From the NCBI GenBank assembly GCA_002316275.1, contig DCDE01000007.1, positions 1-64,000 on the forward strand: DNA of 64,000 nt, given 5' to 3'. This DNA is from Caldifarciminota bacterium UBA1063 (GTDB taxonomy: Bacteria > Hydrothermota > Hydrothermia > UBA1063). Each line of letters opens with the position of its first letter. Within the stretch, counting starts at the first letter, position 1. The translations under genes and the position numbers were made by a program. Below the pieces are notes generated by a model, which saw nothing but the letters and a program-made list of their open reading frames with translations, searched no databases and was not told the origin of the DNA. Below are positions 26,802-34,314 of the stretch, in pieces.

Positions 26802-28853
26802 ATGACGAAATTTGAACTTGTGACGGAATTAGAGCCCAAGGGGGACCAACCAAAAGCTATAAGAGAGATCGTCGAGAATTTTAGGAGTGGAGTCAACCAT
26901 CAAGTTCTCCTCGGTGTCACCGGATCGGGGAAAACGTTTACTATGGCTAATGTTATTAAAGAGCTGGGGCTACCTACACTGGTAGTTTCACACAATAAGA
27001 CTCTTGCAGCTCAGCTGTTTGGTGAATTTAGGAGTCTATTCCCAAGAAATGCTGTTGAATACTTCATTTCATATTACGATTACTACCTTCCGGAGGCTTA
27101 CATACCTGAGACAGATACTTACGTAGAGAAGGAAGCCGACATAAATGAAGATATCGAAAGATTGAGATTAAGAGCAACGTCATCACTAATTGAGCGAGAT
27201 GACGTTATTGTTGTAGCTTCGGTTTCCGCAATTTATGGACTTGGAGACCCTGAAGATATTAGGGAGCTTTATTTACTACTCGAAGTAGGCCAGGATATAA
27301 AGATGCGAGACCTATTAGACCACCTTGTGGATCTTCAGTATACTCGGAACGATGTAGAACTTAAAAGAGGGACATTTAGAGTACGAGGTGGTAGAGTGGA
27401 TATCGTGCCCGCATATGAGGAGTATATTGTAAGGGTGCAAATCCCTGGGGATAGTATTGAATCAATAAGTATATTAGATAGATTGACCAATAGAGTCATT
27501 GATACTCGGGAAAGAGTGCTTATTTATCCGGCAGGCCACTGGGTAACTACAAGGAGTAAACTGGAAAGGGCACTGGAATCCATTGAAATTGAATTGGAAG
27601 AAAGATTAAAGGAGCTTTTTACTCAGGGTAAGCTTCTTGAAGCTCAAAGATTAGAAAGAAGAACCAAATTTGATCTTGAAATGCTCCGAGAAGTAGGGTA
27701 TTGTCCCGGGATCGAGAACTATTCCAGACACCTTTCTGGCAGAAGCCCCGGTGAACGGCCCTTTTGCCTTATAGATTATTTCCCCAACGAATATTTAACA
27801 ATAATTGATGAATCTCACGTTACAGTACCTCAACTAATGGCGATGTACAACGGAGATAGATCCAGGAAGGAGGTGCTTGTAGAATTTGGCTTTAGACTGC
27901 CGAGTGCACTTGATAACAGGCCTTTAAAATTTGAGGAAGTTGAATCAATGTGGGATAAGGTATTATTCGTTTCAGCTACTCCTGCTGAATATGAGCTTAG
28001 GAAATCAAATGGAGTTGTAGTTGAACAGGTCATCAGACCTACTGGTCTTGTTGACCCTGAGATCATAGTAAGGCCTTCAGAAAACCAGGTTGAGGACATG
28101 GTTGAAGAAATTAGACAGGTGATAGAGAGGGGTGAACGCGTTCTAATAACGACCCTTACCAAGAGGACTGCTGAAGACCTTGCAGACTACCTAACAACCA
28201 TGGGCTTTCGTGTAAAATACCTCCATAGTGAAATTGACGCTCTCGAAAGGGTTGAGATTATAAGAGGCCTTAGGCTTGGGGAATTTGATGTACTCGTCGG
28301 CGTAAATCTCCTAAGGGAAGGGCTGGATCTTCCTGAAGTATCACTTGTAGTTATTACTGATGCTGATAAAACGGGGTTTCTTAGATCTGAAACAGCTTTG
28401 ATTCAGACTGCAGGAAGAGCTGCGAGAAATGCATGTGGTAGGGTTATCCTATATGCTAACGAAGTTACTGAAGCGATGGAAAGGGCGATTAATGAGACCC
28501 GAAGGAGACGTGAGATCCAGGTGAGGTATAACATGGAACACAATATAGTTCCTCAAACTATAAAGAAGTCTACTGATGAAATCCTTAGGACTACGACAAT
28601 TGCTGATGAGAGAGCTGTTAAGAGAGATGAAGGGCATGATGTAGAAGAGGAATTAAATGAGCTCCTTGCCGTTTTACCTGTTTACGAGGCAATAGAGGAG
28701 ATGGAACGTCGTATGTTTAACGCAGCAAGTTTGTTGGACTTTGAGAAGGCTGCAAAATATAGAGATGTAATTAACAAGGTAAAGAAAGATTTGGGACACA
28801 GGGAGAATAGAATTGCAAAAAGTTCGAAGAAGAGAGTCAAAAAAGACTATTGA
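26802..28853 (+). CDS. uvrB: Excinuclease ABC subunit B
   Basis: 683 residues. UvrB is the damage-verifying helicase-like subunit of nucleotide excision repair. Walker A is GVTGSGKTFTMA (about 39-50). The beta-hairpin region reads YYDYYLPEAYIP, Walker B is IIDESHVTVPQL, and motifs V/VI appear as GVNLLREGLDLPEVSLV and IQTAGRAARN. The C-terminal UVR domain that contacts UvrA/UvrC is present (EEMERRMFNAASLLDFEKAA). Full length, no missing motif. The start follows a -10 element by six bases with no ribosome site, so a leaderless mRNA is likely. First gene of a unit with ricT and a PASTA protein. Confidence 0.97.
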   Translation: MTKFELVTELEPKGDQPKAIREIVENFRSGVNHQVLLGVTGSGKTFTMANVIKELGLPTLVVSHNKTLAAQLFGEFRSLFPRNAVEYFISYYDYYLPEAYIPETDTYVEKEADINEDIERLRLRATSSLIERDDVIVVASVSAIYGLGDPEDIRELYLLLEVGQDIKMRDLLDHLVDLQYTRNDVELKRGTFRVRGGRVDIVPAYEEYIVRVQIPGDSIESISILDRLTNRVIDTRERVLIYPAGHWVTTRSKLERALESIEIELEERLKELFTQGKLLEAQRLERRTKFDLEMLREVGYCPGIENYSRHLSGRSPGERPFCLIDYFPNEYLTIIDESHVTVPQLMAMYNGDRSRKEVLVEFGFRLPSALDNRPLKFEEVESMWDKVLFVSATPAEYELRKSNGVVVEQVIRPTGLVDPEIIVRPSENQVEDMVEEIRQVIERGERVLITTLTKRTAEDLADYLTTMGFRVKYLHSEIDALERVEIIRGLRLGEFDVLVGVNLLREGLDLPEVSLVVITDADKTGFLRSETALIQTAGRAARNACGRVILYANEVTEAMERAINETRRRREIQVRYNMEHNIVPQTIKKSTDEILRTTTIADERAVKRDEGHDVEEELNELLAVLPVYEAIEEMERRMFNAASLLDFEKAAKYRDVINKVKKDLGHRENRIAKSSKKRVKKDY

Positions 28854-29628
28854 AATTTCAATTGTGGGAGGAGGGTTTGATGTAGTCCTTTTACCTTATC
28901 ATGTGGATTTTTCGCCAGGGAGCTATATATTCCTAAAGTACCCCGAGTTGGAAGAGGAGATTCTTGTTAAAGTAAGGGGATTTTCTAACAAAGAAACGGA
29001 TAAAATCCTGGATAGGTTCAGGTTTGCAGGAAATGACGAAGTAATAGCCATTATGAAGAAGATTACAAAGGGCTATTTTTTTGAGAATAACCTTAAAGAC
29101 ATTAAAATTGTTAGAGAGGATTTTGATATCTCTAAGGGTGTAATCACCTTCGTTTTTACTTCAGATAGGAAAGTAAAGCTGGATAAAGTAGCCGCTGCCC
29201 TATCTAAGATTTTGCATGTAAGAGTTGAATTTCGTCAGATTGGGGCGAGAGATCTTGCAAGAATTTTAGGGGGAGTAGGGATATGTGGCCTTGAAGTCTG
29301 CTGCAAGAGATTTCTAAAGGACCTGCCATCTGTGACTCTTGAAACCGCTAAGGAACAGTTTATATTTGCATCTCCAGAAAGAATCTCGGGATTATGTAAC
29401 AGACTTAGATGCTGTCTCAGATATGAAATTGAATATTATAGAGATCTCAGGTCCCGTTTTCCTGAGGTTGGAGCTGTGATAGAAAGCGATAGAGGTCCAG
29501 GAAAAGTCACAGAAGTAAATTATATGACTGGCAAGATTACGCTGATATTCAGTGATGGTACTAAAGAGGAAATGGATTGGAACCCAGTAGCCCCCGAACT
29601 TAAGGAGGAAGAAAATGAAGAAATCTAA
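28813..29628 (+). CDS. ricT: PSP1-domain protein, RicT/YaaT family
   Basis: 271 residues. TTG start at 28813 with GGGAG seven bases upstream, inside the last 14 codons of uvrB (41-bp overlap). The PSP1 core includes VVLLPYHVDFSPGSYIFL, FRQIGARDLARILGGVG and DRGPGKVTEVNYMTGKI. The six family cysteines are present: Cys158, Cys163 and Cys164 in GICGLEVCCKRFL, and Cys195, Cys200 and Cys201 in LCNRLRCCLRYE. In Bacillus the relatives (YaaT/RicT) bind iron-sulfur clusters and help RNase Y-dependent RNA processing. Here, without RicA or RicF in view, a general RNA-maturation or regulatory role is the most that can be inferred. Confidence 0.88.
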   Translation: MQKVRRRESKKTIEISIVGGGFDVVLLPYHVDFSPGSYIFLKYPELEEEILVKVRGFSNKETDKILDRFRFAGNDEVIAIMKKITKGYFFENNLKDIKIVREDFDISKGVITFVFTSDRKVKLDKVAAALSKILHVRVEFRQIGARDLARILGGVGICGLEVCCKRFLKDLPSVTLETAKEQFIFASPERISGLCNRLRCCLRYEIEYYRDLRSRFPEVGAVIESDRGPGKVTEVNYMTGKITLIFSDGTKEEMDWNPVAPELKEEENEEI

Positions 29629-29974
29629 TAACTTAGCTGGGAAACCTATAGAAAAGAAGGGTGTACGATTCATTTTGACATTCGTTTTCGTTTGTATATT
29701 CCTTGCAATTTTTTCAATTGCGTTTCTTTTCTTTGCGGATAAGGTGGTTTTAAATGCATACGTGGGATCAAGGAAGACTATTGAGGTGCCCTATGTGTCA
29801 GGGTTGAAGGTTGAAGATTCCATTGAAATGCTTAAAGAAAAGAATTTGAAGTGGCAGATTATGGGTAGCGGAGCTTATGTGATAAAATCTGAACCGCCAG
29901 GGGGAATTCTTGTAAAAGAGGGTAGGATTGTAAAACTTTACCTTAGTGATAATCCTCGTATAAATACGCCTTAA
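29615..29974 (+). CDS. Small membrane protein with a single PASTA domain
   Basis: 119 residues. A basic N-terminus is followed by one membrane helix (18-40) and an extracytoplasmic PASTA domain (about 55-111: VPYVSGLKVEDSIEMLKEKN, SEPPGGILVKEGRIVKLYL). PASTA domains normally sit on penicillin-binding proteins or Ser/Thr kinases and sense or bind cell-wall material; here the domain stands alone on an anchor. Good AAGGAGGA ribosome site, 14-bp overlap with ricT. Its 3' end overlaps the convergent kdsA by 32 bp. A small envelope or cell-wall-linked protein; precise role unknown. Confidence 0.8.
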   Translation: MKKSNNLAGKPIEKKGVRFILTFVFVCIFLAIFSIAFLFFADKVVLNAYVGSRKTIEVPYVSGLKVEDSIEMLKEKNLKWQIMGSGAYVIKSEPPGGILVKEGRIVKLYLSDNPRINTP

Positions 29975-30791
29975 CGATCTTATCGATTTCGATTAACTGG
30001 ATAAGAAGGGCTTCAAGTTGATTCAGTGGTAACATACTCGAAGCATCTGACAATGCGGTGCTCGGGTTTGGGTGTGTTTCAATGAAAACTGCATCAATAC
30101 CTGCTGCAACTCCGGCTCGTGCGAGGGGAAATATAAATTCAGGATTACCTCCCACCGGATTGCTAGATGGAATTCCATATATACGAACAGTATGGGTCAC
30201 ATCAAAAATTACTGGATACCCAAAATCTCTCATAATCTTGAGAGATCGCATGTCTACAATTAGGTTATGGTAACCGAAGAAAGTTCCTCTTTCAGTTAAC
30301 AGGATTTTAGTATTACCGGTACTTTCTATCTTCCTTATGATATTCTTCACGTCTTGAGGAGCAAGATACTGACTTTTCTTAATATTTATTACCTTCCCCG
30401 TTCTTGCAACTTCGAGGGTCAAGCGGGTTTGCATGGAAAGGAAAGCCGGTAGTTGGATGATATCAAGAACCTCTGCGGCAATTTTCACTTCATCGGGGTA
30501 ATGTACATCGGATAACACTGGGACATTGAAGGTTTTCTTCACTCTTTCGAGTATTTTAGTCCCTTCTTCAACACCTGGCCCATAATAGTAGTCTACCGAT
30601 GACCTGTTATCTTTTGCATACGAAGATTTGAATATAAATGGGATGTTGAGCTTGTCTGCAATTTTTTTGATCTCTTCAGCCGTGTGCATCACGAGGTTCT
30701 CCCCTTCAATGACACACGGACCTGCAATTAAAACTAATGGATTGTTCCCTCCCATCTTCACTCCATTAACATCAATGACTTTAGGTATCAT
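29943..30791 (-). CDS. kdsA: 3-deoxy-8-phosphooctulonate (KDO-8-phosphate) synthase
   Basis: 282 residues. Condenses phosphoenolpyruvate and arabinose 5-phosphate for the KDO sugar of lipopolysaccharide. Motifs: IAGPCVIE, FKSSYAKDNRSS (substrate loop), LLTERGTFFGYHNLIVDMRS, FIETHPNP and LSDASSMLPL. Cys26 in GPCVIE points to the metal-dependent class of the enzyme (the metal-free class has Asn there). The related DAHP synthases have a different substrate loop. Its presence is good evidence for an LPS outer membrane. ATG overlaps the upstream phosphoesterase stop by 4 bases (ATGA). Confidence 0.94.
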   Translation of the reverse strand: MIPKVIDVNGVKMGGNNPLVLIAGPCVIEGENLVMHTAEEIKKIADKLNIPFIFKSSYAKDNRSSVDYYYGPGVEEGTKILERVKKTFNVPVLSDVHYPDEVKIAAEVLDIIQLPAFLSMQTRLTLEVARTGKVINIKKSQYLAPQDVKNIIRKIESTGNTKILLTERGTFFGYHNLIVDMRSLKIMRDFGYPVIFDVTHTVRIYGIPSSNPVGGNPEFIFPLARAGVAAGIDAVFIETHPNPSTALSDASSMLPLNQLEALLIQLIEIDKIVKAYLYEDYH

Positions 30792-31480
30792 CTGTCACTC
30801 CCAAAGAGCATTTCAATAATTTTTTCAGGTACTTTATGGTCCTTGTACACATTTATTAATTTCTTTGCATTGTACTCCAGCGTCTTGATTTCAAAGTTTC
30901 CATCTTCAAATATACCGTATGTCGGATGCCGGTCTCCCCTGGGAAAGCCCAGGCTTCCTGGGTTTAATATAACCGTATTTTCGATTGTAATATATCCTGA
31001 TTTGTGCGTATGACCGTAAAGGATTTTATCAAAATGCCTCTCTTGGATCATTTGTTCTTTGATAATATTTACATCTTGGTCTAGGGTAACATACCCATCA
31101 AGAGGGCTTTTAGGTGAAGAGTGAACCATTAAGATCTCTACACTGAGAAGGTTTAATTCCATGGTATAGGGTAAATTTCTAATATAGTTTGCATTCTCAA
31201 GGGTTAACTCGTAGTCAAAAAAATCTCTCAAATTATAAGTTATTTCTCTAAACTCGTCTGTAGTGCCCGGACATTCTGTCCCAAAGGCGAGGCTAAAGTC
31301 GTGGTTGCCCAAGACACAAAAATCGGCATTTTCTCTGACCATTTGCACAACTTCATTTGGGAATGGTCCATAATCAACGATGTCTCCAAGGCAAATCATC
31401 AAGTCATACTGTTCCTGTTTTAGTAGCTTTTCCATAGTTACGATATTTCCATGAATATCTGAAATTATCAGTACTCGCAT
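30788..31480 (-). CDS. Metallophosphoesterase, YfcE/MJ0936-like
   Basis: 230 residues, calcineurin-like phosphoesterase fold. Metal ligands are seen in order: Asp8 and His10 (IISDIHGN), Asp33 (LGDIVDYGP), Asn59 and His60 (VLGNHDFS), a histidine in MVHSSPKSP, and YGHTHKSG. The tail ILNPGSLGFPRGD is typical. Such proteins hydrolyse phosphodiesters; the natural substrate is unknown. Lies directly after guaA (no gap) and overlaps kdsA, so it is part of the 33429-29943 operon. Confidence 0.88.
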   Translation of the reverse strand: MRVLIISDIHGNIVTMEKLLKQEQYDLMICLGDIVDYGPFPNEVVQMVRENADFCVLGNHDFSLAFGTECPGTTDEFREITYNLRDFFDYELTLENANYIRNLPYTMELNLLSVEILMVHSSPKSPLDGYVTLDQDVNIIKEQMIQERHFDKILYGHTHKSGYITIENTVILNPGSLGFPRGDRHPTYGIFEDGNFEIKTLEYNAKKLINVYKDHKVPEKIIEMLFGSDR

Positions 31481-33016
31481 TTATTCCCACTCAATAGTTG
31501 CAGGGGGTTTAGTAGAAACATCGTAAACTACCCGATTAATGCCTTCTATAGAATTCAGCAGTGTGGACGAAATTTCGTTCAGAACTTTATAAGGTATACG
31601 ATACCAATCTGCCGTCATTCCATCAAGACTAACTACTGCCCTTATAGCAAGCACATTTTCGTAGCTTCTCTTTTCTCCCTTGATTCCAACGGTTTTAACA
31701 GGTAGAAAAACGGGAAAAATCTGCCAGATTTTGTCATAAAGGTCATGTCTTTTTATTATTTCTTCAATTAACTGATCAGCTTCTTGAAGCATTCGCACCT
31801 TTTGGGGTGTTACTTCCCCCACGATCCTTACTGCCATCCCCGGTCCGGGAAATGGATGTCTTCTCAATATTTCCTCAGGCACATCCAGTAGTCTTCCAAG
31901 CTGCCTTACTTCGTCTTTGAAGAGTTCCTTTAGTGGTTCCACAAGCCTCAAATGGAGTTTTTGCGGTAAACCACCCACGTTGTGGTGGGATTTTATCACC
32001 CTCGATGGCCCAACAATGGGATTAGATTCGATAACATCGGGGTATAACGTGCCTTGCGCAAGAAACTGGAAATTTATACCGATGTTCTTTGCTTCCCGTT
32101 CAAATATTTCTATAAATTTACCTCCGATTTTCTTTCGCTTTCTTTCAGGGTCTTTTGTACCTTGCAAAGTAAGAAAGAACTCTTCAGAGGCATTTACAAT
32201 ACGCAGGTTTGGATTGTTACCAAAGATTCTCTGGATCCTTTCTGCTTCACCCTTTTTCAAAAGCCCTGTATCAACAAAGATTGGGTAATAATTGTATCCA
32301 ATTGCTTTTTCAAGTATATATGCAACCACTGAGGAATCTACTCCACCCGATAGAGCCAGGAGAACAGGGGAGTCACCAACCGTATCTCTTATTTCCTGAA
32401 TCTTCATCGTAAGAAAGCCTTCAAGGTTCCACTCTCCACTGGATCCACATATCTCATTAACAAAATTTGCAAGGATTTTGAGACCATATTCGGTGTGAGC
32501 AACTTCAGGATGAAATTGAATCCCGTATATTCGACGTTCTGTATTTTCTATAACTGCAAAGGGAGAGAACTCCGTAGATGCAGTTCTTTTGAATCCAGGG
32601 GGGATTTCTTTTACCTTATCTCCGTGGGACATCCATACGGTACTTCCATCTTTTACTCCTTTTAGCAGTTTACTTACCTCAATTATATTGATTTTTTGAT
32701 ATCCATATTCTCCTTTTTCGTTACCTACGATTCTCCCGCCGAAGAGGAGGGATATTACTTGAAGTCCGTAACAAATACCGAGAACTGGAATGTTCATTTC
32801 AAAGATTTTTTTAGATGGCAAGAGCCGATTTTGATCGTAAACGCTGGATGGACCGCCTGAGAGGATAATTCCAATCACACCTTCGCCAAAGTTTTCAGGT
32901 TCTGTCCAAAAGGGGAATATTTCGGAATACGTTCCTAGTTCCCTGATTCTTCTTGCTATAAGTTGTGTATATTGAGAGCCAAAATCTAAAATAACTATTT
33001 TCTCTCTTAAAACCAT
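31481..33016 (-). CDS. guaA: GMP synthase (glutamine-hydrolysing)
   Basis: 511 residues, full length. Converts XMP to GMP. The N-terminal glutamine amidotransferase has VLGICYGLQ with nucleophile Cys82 and GIQFHPEVAHT for the His/Glu of the triad. The ATP pyrophosphatase domain has LLALSGGVDSSVVAYIL. The C-terminal dimerisation domain ends YDVSTKPPATIEWE, the standard ending. The start overlaps the upstream RNA-binding-domain gene by 10 bases. Confidence 0.97.
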   Translation of the reverse strand: MVLREKIVILDFGSQYTQLIARRIRELGTYSEIFPFWTEPENFGEGVIGIILSGGPSSVYDQNRLLPSKKIFEMNIPVLGICYGLQVISLLFGGRIVGNEKGEYGYQKINIIEVSKLLKGVKDGSTVWMSHGDKVKEIPPGFKRTASTEFSPFAVIENTERRIYGIQFHPEVAHTEYGLKILANFVNEICGSSGEWNLEGFLTMKIQEIRDTVGDSPVLLALSGGVDSSVVAYILEKAIGYNYYPIFVDTGLLKKGEAERIQRIFGNNPNLRIVNASEEFFLTLQGTKDPERKRKKIGGKFIEIFEREAKNIGINFQFLAQGTLYPDVIESNPIVGPSRVIKSHHNVGGLPQKLHLRLVEPLKELFKDEVRQLGRLLDVPEEILRRHPFPGPGMAVRIVGEVTPQKVRMLQEADQLIEEIIKRHDLYDKIWQIFPVFLPVKTVGIKGEKRSYENVLAIRAVVSLDGMTADWYRIPYKVLNEISSTLLNSIEGINRVVYDVSTKPPATIEWE

Positions 33017-33429
33017 CTTCGTCCTTTTGGTAACTGATTTTTGACGTTCCCATTATTATACAATGCGCTTCCGAGATAATCAGTTCCAGATTTAACTATT
33101 ACTTGCCCATTTTGAACTGCATTATTTGCCACAAGCAAATTTTTCCCCTTTAAAAAATCCTCAAGTTGTTTTTCGTTGATCTCGAGGACGTTTCTTGTTG
33201 CGTATTTTCCAAATATTTGAATACCCGCCGTTGTGAGTTTATATCCGTCCCTAAAAACCCGGATTAATCTTATTCCTTTTCTTGAGTAGCGTTTTATGTG
33301 AAATCTCGCCGCTTCCTTGGACATAATCCAGATATCCCCTTTTTCGACTAGTTCAAATCCTTCAAATACCCCTTGAGGAATTCCAAACCTTTGACTAATA
33401 TAGTTTAATGCAGAAATTATAACACTCAT
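33007..33429 (-). CDS. Stand-alone NOL1/NOP2/RsmF C-terminal-like (PUA-type) RNA-binding domain protein
   Basis: 140 residues. The C-terminal part (NGQVIVKSGTDYLGSALYNN then VKNQLPKGRRWF) resembles the RNA-binding domain found at the end of RsmF/NOP2/Sun-type rRNA m5C methyltransferases and some archaeal stand-alone proteins, in which 'LPKGRR' is a hallmark. Upstream segments GDIWIMSKEAARF and KLTTAGIQIFGKYATRN also fit. No methyltransferase domain is attached and none lies next to it. It probably binds structured RNA. A TAAAAT lies exactly 6 nt before the ATG, suggesting a leaderless start. First gene of the guaA operon. Confidence 0.7.
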   Translation of the reverse strand: MSVIISALNYISQRFGIPQGVFEGFELVEKGDIWIMSKEAARFHIKRYSRKGIRLIRVFRDGYKLTTAGIQIFGKYATRNVLEINEKQLEDFLKGKNLLVANNAVQNGQVIVKSGTDYLGSALYNNGNVKNQLPKGRRWF

Positions 33430-33435
33430 TTTTAA

Positions 33436-33441
33436 ATTTTA
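33436..33441 (-). promoter_or_regulatory. -10 element, predicted leaderless start of the 33429 operon
   Basis: TAAAAT on the (-) strand ends six bases before the ATG at 33429. The -35 region at 17-nt spacing reads TAGAAC, a weak match. No Shine-Dalgarno. Confidence 0.5.
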
Positions 33442-33699
33442 ATGTAATTCACCGGTATGTTCTATTGTGCTTTAAAGATTTCGTTAATCCAAATAGATAT
33501 AGCATTTGAGCCCTGTTTAGTTGCATAACGAGGCACCTAAATTTTGTACTTATGGGTCAGTTTAATCGTAATAGAAATGTGTAACCTCCGAAACTTTAGT
33601 CAATTTAAAATGTACTCTGTCCAATAAGAATCCTACTTCGATGAGATTTTTTTAACATCTTTTTTATTCTGAAATAAATAAGTCTTAGATTCGTAAAAT
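33442..33699. other. Noncoding region between the guaA operon and the ykvA-like gene
   Basis: About 260 bases with stops in all frames. An imperfect inverted repeat, TTTAGTTGC (33516-33524) and GCACCTAAA (33533-33541), is followed by TTTTG on the (+) strand; it has one mismatch in nine pairs and no gene feeds into it. I see no tRNA fold or further signal. Confidence 0.4.
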
Positions 33700-34269
33700 T
33701 TACTCGAATTTTGTATCTCGTTCTGCGTTTTTATTCGGTTGTTCGTTAGGTTGAGGCTCCTCTATGCCGACTCTTTGATATATTCTGCTTATGAGCTCAT
33801 CCAATTTCTTTTTACTGTTTTTCCCCAACAGTTTAGATATAGTTTCAGAATATTCCAGGATTTTTGAGATCACCTTCTGAGCTTCCTCAGAACCTGGCCA
33901 GTAAGACTGTAATTTTTCAGCGCTCAACTGTTTAATAAGACCATTTAATACATAAGCAGCAAGGAAAATATCGTCAATGTATCCCAGTACCCCTGTGAAC
34001 ATCTCTGATAAGAAGTCCAAAGGAATAACCCAATAAGCAAGTATAGAACCCAAAGCAATTTTGTATTCAAGGGAGACTTCGGTGTCTTTATATAATCTAA
34101 AAAGAAAGATGAATAAATCAGGGCCTGTGAGCAGAATTTCGGCAACGACCTTTCCATACTTTCCAAAAGTTTTTTCTGCATCTATAGCTACTTTGTGCCT
34201 GAAAAAGTAGTAAAAACTCAAAAAACCATCTACACTTTTCTTTTTACATGAGCCTGTATTTTCCATCAT
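33700..34269 (-). CDS. DUF1232 (YkvA-like) protein
   Basis: 189 residues from the ATG at 34269; a longer reading frame to 34422 runs through the promoter and the start of lpd, so it is rejected. The DUF1232 core is KIALGSILAYWVIPLDFLSE then GVLGYIDDIFLAAYVL (about 90-132), which forms a hydrophobic helical hairpin with the invariant P-x-D and G-Y-x-D-D. The tail is charged and ends in a low-complexity QPNEQPNKN stretch. Function of the family is unknown. The ATG lies exactly six bases after a TATAAT, with no ribosome site. Confidence 0.8.
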   Translation of the reverse strand: MMENTGSCKKKSVDGFLSFYYFFRHKVAIDAEKTFGKYGKVVAEILLTGPDLFIFLFRLYKDTEVSLEYKIALGSILAYWVIPLDFLSEMFTGVLGYIDDIFLAAYVLNGLIKQLSAEKLQSYWPGSEEAQKVISKILEYSETISKLLGKNSKKKLDELISRIYQRVGIEEPQPNEQPNKNAERDTKFE

Positions 34270-34275
34270 AGTTAA

Positions 34276-34304
34276 ATTATAATTTTTAAAATTGGTAAAG
34301 TAAA
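34276..34304 (-). promoter_or_regulatory. Promoter of the ykvA-like gene, predicted leaderless, sharing its -10 with lpd
   Basis: On the (-) strand: -35 TTTACT (34299-34304), a 17-nt spacer, -10 TATAAT (34276-34281), then six bases to ATG. The palindrome ATTATAAT at 34276-34283 also gives TATAAT on the (+) strand (34278-34283), so the two divergent genes appear to share one symmetric -10 region. Confidence 0.65.
34278..34283 (+). promoter_or_regulatory. -10 element for lpd
   Basis: TATAAT on the (+) strand, overlapping the (-) strand TATAAT of the divergent gene. Predicted leader about 25 nt with AAAGGAGG before the GTG at 34315. The -35 position reads TGTATT, a poor match. Confidence 0.5.
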
Positions 34305-34314
34305 GGAGGCAGAT

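Noticed and set aside
33516..33545. Inverted repeat followed by TTTTG, as a terminator or small RNA
   Set aside because: The stem has a mismatch and is AT-rich, the T run is short, and no (+) strand gene precedes it.
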